Shown here: in pieces, positions 23,341-34,255 of the stretch | Position numbering within the stretch: position 1 is the stretch's first letter | Layout: every line of letters begins with the position of its first letter | NCBI GenBank assembly: GCA_949152475.1 | Contig: OX424560.1 | Span: 2,108,001-2,172,000, forward strand | DNA length: 64,000 nt | Reading direction: 5' to 3' | Source of the DNA: Terebella lapidaria | Lineage: Eukaryota; Annelida; Polychaeta; Terebellida; Terebellidae | Translations under genes and position numbers: made by a program | The notes under the pieces: model-generated | What the model was told of the DNA's origin: nothing | The model's database searches: none | What the model saw: the letters and a program-made list of their open reading frames with translations, nothing else

Positions 23341-25120
23341 TGTTCGAGAGGTAAAATGAAACTTACATATTATTTCTTACACGTCGTTATTTTTAGAAAG
23401 TTGTAGATAACATTCCATAACCTGACAGATGAGTACAAAGGACGATCGACAGCTTCTACATATAGCTTCGTGTAGGCGTGTTCTGTAAAAAAAGTTGACA
23501 TTTTACTTTATACATAATCGTGTATAAGTTAAATCAAAATGTCTGTATACCGATTCCAGTTATGACTGTTTCGCAATTTAGATGTTTGATGTGGCGCCCA
23601 CTTGCCATGCCTGATGGCCTGTGTCTCACGATGTATAGTGAAGTATTCACGCACCAGTGAATACAACGTTCAAGCTTCAGGAGCACATCAATATCACGGT
23701 GACATATTGTTCCACGTCATTAGGCACAGTCCATTAATTGTCATATGAATTACGACACGGGGACGAATCATTATCAATATTGAATTAGGTACTACCATTA
23801 TATGCTGGGAAATGAAGTTGACATTGTTCCTGATGACATTGCACGTGTACAGGGTAATAAATCACTTCCATCTGAATCTTTACTGATGATTACAATGATA
23901 CTTTGCGAGGTTTATAATTAAATGATGCATACAATGTATTGCTCTTGTGTTATTTGAAATAAAAATTGACGTTGTTCCTGATGACATTGCACTTGAAATC
24001 AATCATTTCCATTTGAATCATTACTGATGATATTTTGCGAACTATATAATTAAATGAAGCATATACTGCTATTTGTTGTTGTGTTGTCTCTTTGATGTCC
24101 CAGTGATACCGGTACATATTCGAATACATCCCTAGCTACTAGTCAGCCATTGTAGTTTGACCAAACATCATCACGAATGAAAACTGTGGAGTGATATTGT
24201 CAACAAAATCCAAAATATGAACATAATTCACGTAGTTCACGTTGGTTTTGTGAATGCCATCCAAGACCCCTTTTGGTGTGTTACTGGGTAATGCAATATT
24301 TGTCACTCACCAAATTTGTCGGGTTTGTTTTGGTTTTCGACTGTGTATAACGTTTCACTTGGGATACCCCGGATGGATTCTAGATTCTCTTGACCTGCAC
24401 ATATCCTTCTGGCACGTAGTCCCATGTGGAGAAGATTCCTCTTCACACGGAAGCATTCGATATGTGTGTTGTCTTTTTCGTAGAAGGTTCCGTGCTAAAC
24501 TCTCGGCAATCGATGGGAATTTTGTTTAATTATGTTTTTTATACAGGAGCTATCACATGTCAGTTAATGCTGAGGTACTCGAACTTGTACTTTTAACTTG
24601 CCATTATCGACATGCTTTTAAAAGTGCTTAAAAGAAACGATCATCATCGAATCGAATGAAAGAACAAGAAGTACAACTTAATTTTACATGCTAAAATGTA
24701 CACACATTCAAGTTGACACTTTTGGGACAGGGAAATAGTCTGCTAGATTAGCAGGCTGGCATCATTCAAATGTACCCAGGTTCCAGGGAGAGGGTTGGAT
24801 ATGTGAAATCAAGGATTGAAGAATTTGACTGGTGAATGTTTTTATTATCTATACCCATGATCTATAATAACCATCAATTGTGGTAGTTCCTCTAACCGTA
24901 AATCATCTGTCTACAAAAATATCTATCTGTAATCATTTGTACCATTTCACTCCGCGAACAACGGAGCGCCACTCGGCGAATGTACAAACACGCCATCTAG
25001 AAAATGCGATTCTGCAAAAAAAAATAGTCAGTGAGAAGGTGGACATTTTCTGCTCGTGGAACATTTCCTCATTATTCCCTACATTTTTGTGAACAATGAA
25101 TAAAGAGAAAAGCGAAAGTA
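23341..25120 (+). repeat. Segmental duplication block D1, right part
   Basis: Continues D1 after the insertion and matches 44326-47230 of D3. Landmarks are 'GTTCGAGAGGTAAAATGAAA', 'GACAGCTTCTA.ATATAGCTTC', 'ATTAGGCACAGTCCATTAAT', 'CCCAGTGATACCGGTACATA', and finally 'CTATCTGTAATCAT' with 'CGGAGCGCCACTC' (24918-24972 versus 47099-47174). D3 has extra insertions at 45435 and 45901 that are missing here. The 91-codon ORF at 24254-24529 has no equivalent frame in D3 and is not a gene. Confidence 0.75.
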
Positions 25121-25129
25121 CGTTTTTTT

Positions 25130-25465
25130 TTAGATATGTTGAGATGTTCTATTCCAGTATGAGTAGCTGTCTGTCACTCGTAGATTATTAAATAGCTGGT
25201 CTATTCTGGCATATGGTATTAGATAACGAACTTGTTTTTGTAACACCATAGTTGGTGCATAGATGCTGGCGGATTTATAAGACATTCGGTGTAACTCCAG
25301 TAATGGGGTATACCTCTTTATCATGGGGTCGCCGAACTTTATCGTGGGTCGCCGAAGTATAGGATAATGCACAGGGACTAGAGCCTCCTTCCAATTGTGC
25401 TCTATTGGCGAGAGATCCGCATCCCCGTGCATTATCTGACTGAGTGCATGGGTTCCTATCCGCAA
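25130..25465 (-). CDS. Unidentified 111-codon ORF, possibly coding
   Basis: I do not recognise this protein. Its composition looks more protein-like than its neighbours: few low-complexity stretches, and ordinary residues such as 'DLSPIEHNWKEALVPVHYP' and 'RRPTIKFGDPMIKRYTPLLE'. The frame can also be read upstream of the first Met, for roughly ten codons (TIEERYHLLR). The 'LSPIEH.W' string recalls the third catalytic block of Tc1 transposases, but nothing else around it fits. It may be an exon or fragment of an unknown repeat gene. Confidence 0.3.
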   Translation of the reverse strand: MRIGTHALSQIMHGDADLSPIEHNWKEALVPVHYPILRRPTIKFGDPMIKRYTPLLELHRMSYKSASIYAPTMVLQKQVRYLIPYARIDQLFNNLRVTDSYSYWNRTSQHI

Positions 25466-25629
25466 GAGGTGGTAACGCTCTTCAATAGTAAGCAGTCAAC
25501 AACAAAATAAACAGCCCCAAATTGTTATTGGTTCAACTATCAATAATGTTCCGTTTTCCGAAGTTACCTATTTTACCTTGAATAATAGTCTTCAAAATAT
25601 ATATTGAAAGAATGCAAGTATTATAACAT

Positions 25630-25931
25630 AGTCAATTGTGTGGCTTGTGATTAGGTACTTATGTACTTGTCATATATCTATTCCATGGGGTTTGTTTCAG
25701 ATTTCTAAATTATTTTCATAGGTTGTTGGGCAGTTGTATACTAATTCCATCATGTGTAGAGTAGAAACAACTACATTTAACACACTGTCTGCCCCTGATG
25801 ACGCCAGTGTGTCTTTATATAAACTATTTGGTCGGGGTTTTGTTTCTATTGCAAAAATGTTGTGTTTTGCGTTTGTTATTCGCATCATCGGAATCTGACA
25901 ATTGGTGGTAATAGATTGATTCTTACATAGT
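25630..25931 (+). repeat. Single unit of the 364-bp repeat (interrupted)
   Basis: Reverse orientation relative to 45901-47075. It runs through 'ATCTATTCCATGGGGTT', 'GTTGTTGGGCAGTTGTATAC', 'CCCCTGATGACGCCAGTGTG' and 'GGTGGTAATAGATTGATTCT'. It ends at the ATAGT duplicated by the insertion at 25932. Confidence 0.8.
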
Positions 25932-27261
25932 CACTGTCAGAACCCCGACAACCGTAACGTCACGTTACGGTAGTCATTAAGATGGCGGAAGGTATGTCGA
26001 TTCGTTTTGTTTCCTATCAATTTTTCTTGATAAGTTGTGCGATACAGTGTCAAATTGGAACAATTTTGGAGCCACGAAGTGTATGCAGTTATCAGGCCCA
26101 CTAGAGTAGCCAGAGTAGCGAGTGTACGTGTGATATTCGTTCGATAAGAAAACAATGACGACTACCGTAACGTCAGGTAGTATCAGAGTAGTGACTACCG
26201 TAACGCGAACGGCCGACTACCGTAACGTTACAAACCATGCAGATCATTGATGTGCTATTTTGTTTCATATACTAATTCTCCACAACAAAAATCTCGTTTT
26301 CTTTTGTGGGTATACACCTGCCAGGTTGTGTATCTGTTGCCAGTATTATATTGTTCATGTAGGGCTACAAGTAATGACATAGGCAGTCCCACTGTTGCAA
26401 ATAATGATATGTATAATCCTATTTAATTACAGGGCACGTATCGAATAGCAATGGATATATATTGTTGCAATGTTATATAGCCCTTTATCAATATATAGTT
26501 AATATTATATAGCCCTTTATCAATAACTATACAGACATTGTATGTAACAGCTCCTTGCTTGTCGTTGACTGATATGTTCATGGATCTGGAGCTCGAAATT
26601 CGGATTTGGACTTGATTGCCTGAAATTTATGCCTGCTTCGCATCTTGACTTTGTTGAATCTATAGCAATTATCTGGTCATAACTCTGGTAGTTTAAAATT
26701 TCGTGATCAACGTAAGGTATTAGTGTATTGAATACGCAAACATCCGAATTTTCAAGTTGTTACTCCAAAATAGGCATAGGTTTTATGTGTGTGAATTTGA
26801 TTTGTAGATCATCGCAGCAACTTTTACAGCGGACGGTTTGAATATAGATATCATTTTGTTATATATATATTTTTTTGTCATTTGTTCTGCATCTGAAACC
26901 CATCTCTGTAATGATGAGAATGATTGTTGTTTAATTTTACGTGCGTATTGGCCAAATCACAGTAGTGACGTTACGGTAGTCCTAATCTGCAGATCGGACA
27001 CGTTACGGTAGTCGGACCGAAACGTTACGGTAGTCAATAGCAAATCTTATCAACGACTTTTATCCCGAAAATGCCGTTACAGCCTATTCTGCATGACAAT
27101 ATATAAATTCTAAATGTCTTATACTATATGTCTGTGAAATAGTTCGTGTCAGTATATTATTGTTAGCAAGAAAACAGCAGACAATTAAACGAATCGATTT
27201 ACCTTGCGCCATCTTCATGACTACCGTAACGTGACGTTACGGTAGTCGGGTTCCGACAGTG
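25932..27261. mobile_element. CACTGTC-terminated TIR transposon, second family
   Basis: The ends are CACTGTCAGAACCCCGAC and GTCGGGTTCCGACAGTG, inverted with mismatches. The flanks are an exact 5-bp duplication, ATAGT (25927-25931 and 27262-27266). The inverted repeats continue into 'GTAGTCATTAAGATGGCG' on the left and its near complement on the right. About ten copies of a GACTACCGTAACGT-type motif are clustered near both ends (25950, 26160, 26195, 26210; then 26965, 27000, 27020, 27220, 27235) and absent from the middle, the layout of subterminal transposase sites. The terminal heptamer is shared with 19515-23336 but the rest is unrelated. No transposase ORF; non-autonomous. Confidence 0.85.
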
Positions 27262-27266
27262 ATAGT

Positions 27267-29610
27267 CACACTAATCATCTTATATCTGAACTGCTGTGTC
27301 AAGGGCATATTTCACCAAGATTAATAGTTAGCTTTAAATGATGCTATGGTACACCAAAGTGGATAATTTTATCACGCCTATAGAAGCCACAACTACAAAT
27401 GAAAAACTGGATTGATAATTTGACGAACTGTTTATACATATTGTGACATTGGGTTGGGTTTGACCATAACAAACTGGATTCTTCTGTAAAAAAATGATAT
27501 TATGTGTGTCTGTCTGATTCTAGATTGTATGTTATCAATGATTCACTTGTGGAAACATATATTGTGGTGCATAACTTTCGATTGTGCACCTTACTACAAC
27601 CCTCACGTTCCTATTGAATTTAGTACGTCTGGTATATACTAGTATTAGTATACTAGTATTAGTTTCGAATCCATGATGAGGCGATATACTCAAATACGAT
27701 AAAAACGGCCCATGGATAGACGCGTTTGTCCGATCCTGCTGTCAGAGGGCAGAATTTGTTTTGAAAATATTAGTCTCAACCATCAGGTGGAAGCAATCCC
27801 TCAAAAATTATTTCCGTTAGTTTGTATAACGTTTCCAAATTTATCATGCCTGATAACCGCAATATAGTGCGAGTCTTTCGATAGTTTTGACCGACCAGAC
27901 AGCGGCTCCCGTGAAATTCCCCGATTCCGTGATCCACGATATGACTCGTTCATCATCATCATTGCTTGAGCACTGTTCCGGAAGACATCGTTCTTGAATG
28001 AAAAGGTTCATGGCCGGACAGTTATGTTATTGGTCGGGAAAAGTTTTGTTAAAAAATTGTCGCACGTAACGGATACCGCTCAGCGATGTTTCCTATTCCA
28101 CTGGCAGTGATAATTTTTGCAGAAACCCAATGCAAAAGCAAAGCTCTAACACGCAACCTCATTGGCCGATTTGTTCCTAGGAGAGCGATAGCTGCTTTAG
28201 CCAGCCAATCAAGCACATCGTATCAACTGATTTTCACCGGTATAATAGCGCACATCAATAACTTGTAGAAGTTAACACTCTTTTGTCTTTTCAGCAGCAA
28301 TTTGACAATAGCTTCAATAATATGAAATTTGTATTTATCAACATCTGTTCCGATCAAACCCACATAATCTTTATGGGATTGCCTTGACATGACAGCTAGT
28401 TGAAAACTAGCAAAAGGGATCAAAACGTCACAATCTATGTATTCATTTTCTGGGCACCGATGTCAGGGTGAACAATGCTACGCGGACATATGTTTTATAA
28501 AGGATTTTTGTATTCGATGTAGTTACGAAATATTTCAGCCAAAATATTGTTTGGAAGTCAATATCAATATACAGATGTTAGATGCATGTTAAATTTATAT
28601 TTAATAGTTACCATGCATAACTTGTTTTTGATTTGAGAGCGTGGGGGTTGTGGGGATTTGGAATTAATATGATCTGGAAATTGTTCCGTTTCATGCCTGG
28701 AAAGTCCTTGATTTTGTTACCCCCAAGTGTGGGAACCCTGTGACTGTATTTGCAGAAGGTTATGACTCCTTTAGTTCAGACTCAAAAAATTCCCCGGTGC
28801 CCTCACACTGGAATCAAGCTACGCACTGCTCAGAGGCGACACATGTCTTTTACTGCATTTCCTGACGCTTACTTGTATATAAATGTGATATGGCCACAAT
28901 GAATCACAAAATCGACATATACATGTATAATATAATGTATAATGTAATATGTTGCCGATATCTTCATACCCATTTGAAGTTTATCATAACTTGCCTGTCA
29001 TGCACTATCTACATCACCATTATTGGGTCCCACTGTTTCTGTCTTTGATTCCTCGAATGGAACCATCTCCCAGACGTTACGGCATTTGATGTCCCGAGTT
29101 TGTGCACCCAACATCAGCTGGATCAGTGGGCAAGTAGTTAGTGATGAATTTTTGTCTATTAAATTACGGCGCAAATACAGAAAAAATATATCATTACTAT
29201 TTTATATTCTATACAAAATAGTAATCTGTTTCTGTGTGGAATAATGAATCCTGGATATTGTTGTGGTGATTTGTTTCAACCCATCATAGAGATGCGTATG
29301 CATCTGCCATACATCTGCAATATCCCGCACAGTTGTTCTTGGGTGCTCACGTGTACACTCTGCAGATGGCAGCACACCGTGTAATAATTACATAACAAGG
29401 ATATATTATTATAGCACAAATGGATAAGGACAAATTCAACCCAATGTGTGTCAGGACGCGAAAGATATGTTATGGACAAAGGCATGTTGTTAACGTTGTT
29501 AACAGACGATATCCGCTAGTTACTTGGTTCCAAACCTTACGACAGTTACAATACTGTACCCTTTTGAATGAATGTATGAACATGCCCCAATAAAGACATA
29601 CATCTCTGCT
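27267..29610. other. Unassigned non-coding stretch
   Basis: No recognisable gene. A short direct repeat of TACTAGTATTAG lies near 27637-27661. The remaining short ORFs (28086-28268, 29023-29244) show no family features. This is the longest part of the unit with no detectable repeat partner in the window. Confidence 0.5.
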
Positions 29611-30430
29611 GATTCCACAACCGCCAATCCCTGTACTCACAACTCTTCTGTACTGTGACGTCACATGGTCTCTTGGGATGCTACCGTTGCTTATTCCACA
29701 GCCGCCAACCCCTCTACTCATAACTGTTCTGCACTGTGATGTCACATGTTGTTTTGGGATGCTACTCCTGCTAATTCCACAGCCGCCAACCCCTATACTC
29801 ATAACTCGTTTGTACTGTGACGTCACATGGTCTGTTGGGATGCTACCCCTGCTGATTCCACAGCCGCCAACCCCTATACTCATAACTGTTCTGCACTGTG
29901 ATGTCACATGTTGTTTTGGGATGCTACTCCTGCTAATTCCACAGCCGCCAATCCCTATACTCATAACTCGTTTGTACTGTGACGTCACATGGTCTGTTGG
30001 GATGCTACTCCCGCTGATTCCACAGCCGCCAATCCCTATACTCATAACTCGTTTGTACTGTGACGTCACATGGTCTGTTGGGATGCTACCCCTGCTGATT
30101 CCACAGCCGCCAACCCCTATACTCATAACTGTTCTGCACTGTGATGTCACATGTTGTTTTGGGATGCTACTCCTGCTAATTCCACAGCCGCCAACCCCTA
30201 TACTCATAACTCGTTTGTACTGTGACGTCACATGGTCTCTAGGGATGCTACTCCTGCTGATTCCACAACCGCCAATCCTTATACTCACAACTCGTTTGTA
30301 CTGTGACGTCACATGGTCTTTTGGGATGCTACCCCTGCTGATTCCACATCCGCCAACCCCTATACTCACAACTCGTTTGTACTGCGAAGTCACATGGTCT
30401 GTTGTGATGCAACATCTGCTGAATCGACAG
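29611..30430. repeat. 81-bp minisatellite array 1 (10 units, CRE palindromes)
   Basis: Units are exactly 81 bp. The TGAYGTCA core begins at 29657, 29738, 29818/19, 29899, 29980, 30061, 30142, 30223 and 30304; the tenth unit has GAAGTCA at 30386. Six units carry the perfect palindrome TGACGTCA and three carry TGATGTCA. Because 81 is divisible by three, each strand stays open (a 27-residue protein repeat on both strands), which produces ORFs of 342 and 270 codons. I consider these ORFs a by-product, since neither has a start context or a non-repeat domain. Unit order is A-B-A-B-A-A-B-A, showing multi-unit amplification. Confidence 0.92.
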
Positions 30431-31421
30431 CCATCATGTGGTGTCCATGGTACATCGGCGACCTTGACCTTGCACGAGTGGCGACCTTGACCTTGCACGA
30501 GTGTTACACACAGGTCATCCTCTCGTACCTACCGCTGTGCCTCGATCTATACTTTCAATCTCTCGCTTTGATCGTTTGTAGGAATCCATACCATCCACTT
30601 TCAGGACGTTTCCAGTCCAGTTACTCTCACACTACATGTTGTTGAACAATTTTCCCCATGACAGTTCGTCGATCATTGCAGGAAATACATAAGCATGGAA
30701 ATGATATCAGTGGTGTTTTCAATCTTTGTGGTCGTATTCAGGGATGAAAATAAGACAGACAATAACTTTTAGTGAAATGTACGATCACATTTCCGGGTTA
30801 GGCTGATAGTTATCACTCTCGCTACGGCACATTCCAGCCATTATCATCCTTGTCACTTACTGTGAATTACACTGTAATTCAATATTTCTTCAGTGTTCCA
30901 AACGTTACTAAGCAGTCTTTTATGAATGCAATTCAGAATCCCATACTTATGTATGGGCCTATTTTTTCATATTACATGTGAGAAAAAAAACCCAAAAAAA
31001 CCATAACTCCAGTATTTGATTCCAAACCATATATATTTCGACCACTGCTGTATAAATTATACCAAAATAGACCAGGCAGACTGGAAAACAAACTCCTTGG
31101 TCAAAAGTAAACAAATACGAGCTTAACTAGGAAGCCACGGAATCACGTGTTAAGAATGAAGCCCACTGGGCCTCTGTGAGTTTGTGGTTGTTGTCCAGGA
31201 AGCCCGGATATTGGCTCTAGTCTGTGTCTGGGGCGTGTTTGACAAAGGATTCAGCATTAAGCGGTTGTTACTAGATGGTCGGAAACAAACTTTAACATGG
31301 CACTACATGTTTAATGTTAGATAATGTTTGACAAAGGATTCAGCATTAAGCGGTTGTTACTAGATGGTCGGAAACAAACTTTAACATGGCACTACATGTT
31401 TAATGTTAGATAATGTTTGTT
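30431..31421 (+). repeat. Segmental duplication block D2, first part
   Basis: Paralogous to 17680-18560 in D1 and 42540-43315 in D3. It opens with a short direct repeat of 'GCGACCTTGACCTTGCACGA' (30458 and 30481). It carries the same 'CCATACCATCCACTT', 'CTCTCGCTACGGCAC', 'GACCACTGCTGTATAAATTA' and 'CCACGGAATCACGTG' landmarks. No conserved protein reading frame across the three copies. Confidence 0.8.
31237..31414 (+). repeat. Perfect 89-bp tandem duplication at an insertion border
   Basis: 31237-31325 is repeated without visible change at 31326-31414 (beginning GTTTGACAAAGGATTCAGC). D1 has only one copy near 18450. The duplication ends within about ten bases of the composite element starting at 31422, which suggests that the two events are linked or that the site is fragile. 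Confidence 0.85.
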
Positions 31422-31854
31422 AGGTTACCGGACCTTTGGTCCGATAACCTATTGCCATGGCGTTGCGTCCGGCGTCCGGCCGTCCGTTGACATTTTTATC
31501 TTTGAAGTTTATGATGGAATATTTCTGAAATTTTGCACAAAAATACCTAAAAATATTTCCAGGAAAGGGTTTTTTTAGTTTTTTGATTTTCGCATTTTTT
31601 TCAAAATGGCGGCCGTTTTCGTCGAAAAATGGCCAATTTTGGACTTTGACGGTCGTTTTCTCAAAATCTGTTCAGTAACTTTTTTTCTTATCGACGCATG
31701 ACACTCCTCCCATGTACCCCTGCGACATGTATAAATTTCGTTGCCCTTGAATCGCTCGAAGTGGGCCATTTTGGGCCCAAACTCGGCCCAAATGGGACTT
31801 TCCCATGTTAAATTCTCCTATGCTTTATAATGGGACACATTAAGCCTAATATCT

Positions 31855-32189
31855 CACTTAATATTGAGATTAGAGACTAGGAATCAATTGTGGACATATA
31901 GGAAATGATATATGCTGAATATTCTCGTGACCTTGAATTTGACCTCTGACCTTGGTTTCAAGGTCATAGCGGCCGTTCTCGTCGAAAATGGCTAATTTTG
32001 GACTTTGATGGTCGTTTTCTCAAAATCTGTTCAGTAACTTTTTTTCTTATTGATGCATAACACTCCTCATATGTACTTCTGTGACATGTATAAATTTCGT
32101 TGCGCTTGAATCACTCGAAGTGGGCCATTTCGGGCCCAAACTCGGCCCAGATGTGACTTTCCCATGTTAAATTTTCCTATGCTTTATAA
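31855..32189 (+). repeat. Diverged first units of the 134-bp satellite
   Basis: A unit with 'GGAATCAATTGTGGACATAT' (31881) and 'GACCTTGAATTTGACCTCTG' precedes a partial repeat of the upstream 'GGTCGTTTTCTCAAAATCTG' segment (31651 and again 32010). The tract is interrupted at 32190 by the foldback element and resumes at 32742 with TTAAGCCTAATATCTC. Confidence 0.7.
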
Positions 32190-32195
32190 TTAAGC

Positions 32196-32741
32196 TACGG
32201 AGCCCCTGAGGTGACATACCGAAAATATTTATTAATCCGTGTGCACGGTTTACCAATCCGTGCGCACAGTTTACCAATCCGTGCGCACAATTTAACAATT
32301 CGTGGCCACGAATTAACAATCCGTGGGCACGATTTACTAATTCGTGGGCACGAATACTAATTCGTGCCCACGAATTGGTAAATCGTGCCCACGGATTAGT
32401 TATACCAATCTGTGGCCACGAAATACTAATTCGTGCGCACGAAATGTTAAATCGTGCGCACGAATTGTTAAATCGTGCCCACGAATTATTAAATCGTGCC
32501 CACGGATTGTTAAATCATGCCCACAGATTAGTTAAGGTAATCCGTGCGCACGGTTTACCAATTCGTGGCCACGGGTTACTAATTCGTGCGCACGGGTTAC
32601 TAATTCGTGCGCACGGTTTACTAAATCGTGGCCACAGTTTACCAATTCGTGGCCACGGTTTACTAATTCGTGCGCACGGTTTACTAATTCGTGCGCACGG
32701 ATTAATAAATATATCTGGTATGTCACCTCAGGGGCTCCGTA
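32196..32741. mobile_element. Foldback element of 22 palindromic 21-bp units
   Basis: The ends are near-perfect 45-bp inverted repeats: TACGGAGCCCCTGAGGTGAC at the left and GTCACCTCAGGGGCTCCGTA at the right. They are flanked by TTAAGC (32190-32195 and 32742-32747), a probable 6-bp target duplication. Between them, 32240-32704, are 22 units of about 21 bp, each centred on a 10-12 bp palindrome such as CCGTGCGCACGG, CGTGGCCACG or CGTGCCCACG, separated by ATTRGTTA-like spacers. Units 8-14 run roughly opposite to the others. Seven-codon periodicity keeps both strands open (RAHELLN-type peptide repeats), so the ORFs there are artefacts. The whole element can fold on itself at several scales. Confidence 0.88.
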
Positions 32742-32744
32742 TTA

Positions 32745-33737
32745 AGCCTAATATCTCACTTAATATTGAGATTAGAGACTAGGAATCAATTGTGGACATA
32801 TATAGGAAATGATATATGCTGAATATTCTCATGACCTTGAATTTGACCTTTGACCTCATTTTCAAGGTCACAGGACAAAATGGCTAATATCTCACTTATT
32901 ATTGACTTTACAGCTTAGAAATCAATTGTGAACATATAGGAGAGGATATATGCTGAATATTCTCGTGACCTTGAATTTGACCTTTGACCTCATTTTCAAG
33001 GTCACAGGACAAAATGGCTAATATCTCGCTTAATATCGACTTTACAGCTTAGGAATCCATTGTGAACATATAGGAAATGATATATGCTGAATATCCTCGT
33101 GACCTTGAATTTGACCTTTGTCCTCATTTTCAAGGTCACAGGACAAAATGGCTAATATCTCGCTTATTATCGACTTTACAGCTTAGGAATCAATTGTGAA
33201 CATATAGGAAATGATATATGCTGAATATTCTCGTGACCTTGAATTTGACCTTTGACCTCATTTCCAAGGTCACAGGACAAAATTGCTAATATCTCGCTTA
33301 TTATCGACTTTACGGCTCAGGAATCAATTGTGAAGATATAGGAAATGATATATGCCGAATATTCTCGTGACCTTGAATTTGACCTTTGACCTCCTTTTCA
33401 AGGTCACAGGACAAAATGGCCAATATCTTGCTTATTAGCGACTTTGCAGCTTAGGAATCAATTGTGAACGTATAGGAAATGATATATGCTGAATATTCTA
33501 GTGACCTTGAATTTGACCCTTGACCTAAATTTCAAGGTTAGTCATTTTATTTTCAAGGTCAGAATACAAAATGGCTTATATCTCGCTTATTATCAAATTT
33601 ACAGCTTAGGGGTCCATAGTGAACATATAGGAAATGATGTATGCTCAATATTTTGGTGATCTAGAATTTGACCTTTGATCTCATTTTCAAGGTCAGAGAA
33701 CAAAATGGCTAATATGTCGCTTATTATCATCTTTACA
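32745..33737 (+). repeat. 134-bp satellite with DR1-like nuclear-receptor sites
   Basis: The core TGACCTTTGACCT begins at 32844, 32978, 33112 (one change), 33246, 33380 and 33514 (one change), a strict 134-bp period; a further unit at 33669 follows a 155-bp step. Each unit also holds TGACCTTGAA just upstream and, in most units, TTCAAGGTCA downstream, so four receptor half sites (AGGTCA type) occur within about 45 bp. TGACCTTTGACCT is a direct repeat with one-base spacing (DR1); TCAAGGTCA is the extended monomer half site used by ERR/FTZ-F1-type receptors. Binding itself is not shown. Confidence 0.88.
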
Positions 33738-34255
33738 TCTGCCCCTGATGACGCCAGTGTGTCTTTGGATAAACTATTTGGTCGGGCTTCGTTTCTATTG
33801 CAAAATGTTGTATTTTACGTTTCTTATTGGCGTCATCAAAATTTGATTGTATTGGTGGTAATAGATTGATACTTACATTTATACCACTGAGTCGGTATCA
33901 CTGCTGGCGGACGTTAAATCTGTCCCCGAGGATACCATCAACTCAGTAGCCTTCGGGCTTGTGATTGGGTACTTTTGTACTTGTCATGTATCTATTCCAT
34001 GGGGTTAGATTCGGATTTCTAAATTATTTTCATAGGTTGTTGGGCAGTTGTATACTAATTCCATCTGGTGTACAGTAGAAACAACTACATTTAACACATT
34101 GTCTGCCCCTGAAGACGCCAGTGTGTCTTTGGATAAACTATTTGGTCGGGCTTTGTTTGTTTCTATTGCAAAATGTAGTATTTTACGTTTCTTATTGGCA
34201 TCATCAAAATCTGATTGTATTGGTGGTAATAGATTGATACTTACATTTACAGCAT
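33738..34255 (+). repeat. 1.4 units of the 364-bp repeat
   Basis: GCCCCTGA(T/A)GACGCC starts at 33741 and again at 34105, exactly 364 bp apart, in the orientation opposite to 45901-47075. The full unit includes 'CCCCGAGGATACCATCAACT' and 'CTATTCCATGGGGTTAG'. It replaces the 134-bp satellite abruptly ('ATCTTTACATCT|GCCCC') and is followed by another partial satellite unit (34250-34440). Confidence 0.85.

Noticed and set aside
24254..24529. 91-codon plus-strand ORF as a host gene
   Set aside because: The paralogous D3 region (45090-45420) does not keep the frame and there is no domain resemblance.
25130..25465. Tc1-type transposase, because of the 'DLSPIEH.W' string
   Set aside because: The surrounding residues do not match the Tc1 catalytic domain and there are no inverted ends or TA flanks. 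Kept only as an unidentified ORF.
29470..30498. 342-codon minus-strand and 270-codon plus-strand ORFs with internal repeats, candidate repeat proteins
   Set aside because: The 81-bp unit is a multiple of three, so stop-free frames arise automatically on both strands. There is no non-repeat domain, signal peptide or plausible start context.
32240..32704. CRISPR array (regular short palindromic repeats)
   Set aside because: Spacers are the same few bases throughout, there is no leader or cas gene, and the sequence is eukaryotic. The array sits inside an inverted-repeat element.
32344..32782. ORFs encoding heptad-like RAHELLN or SCPRIVK repeats
   Set aside because: By-product of 21-bp palindromic units. 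All frames look alike on both strands.
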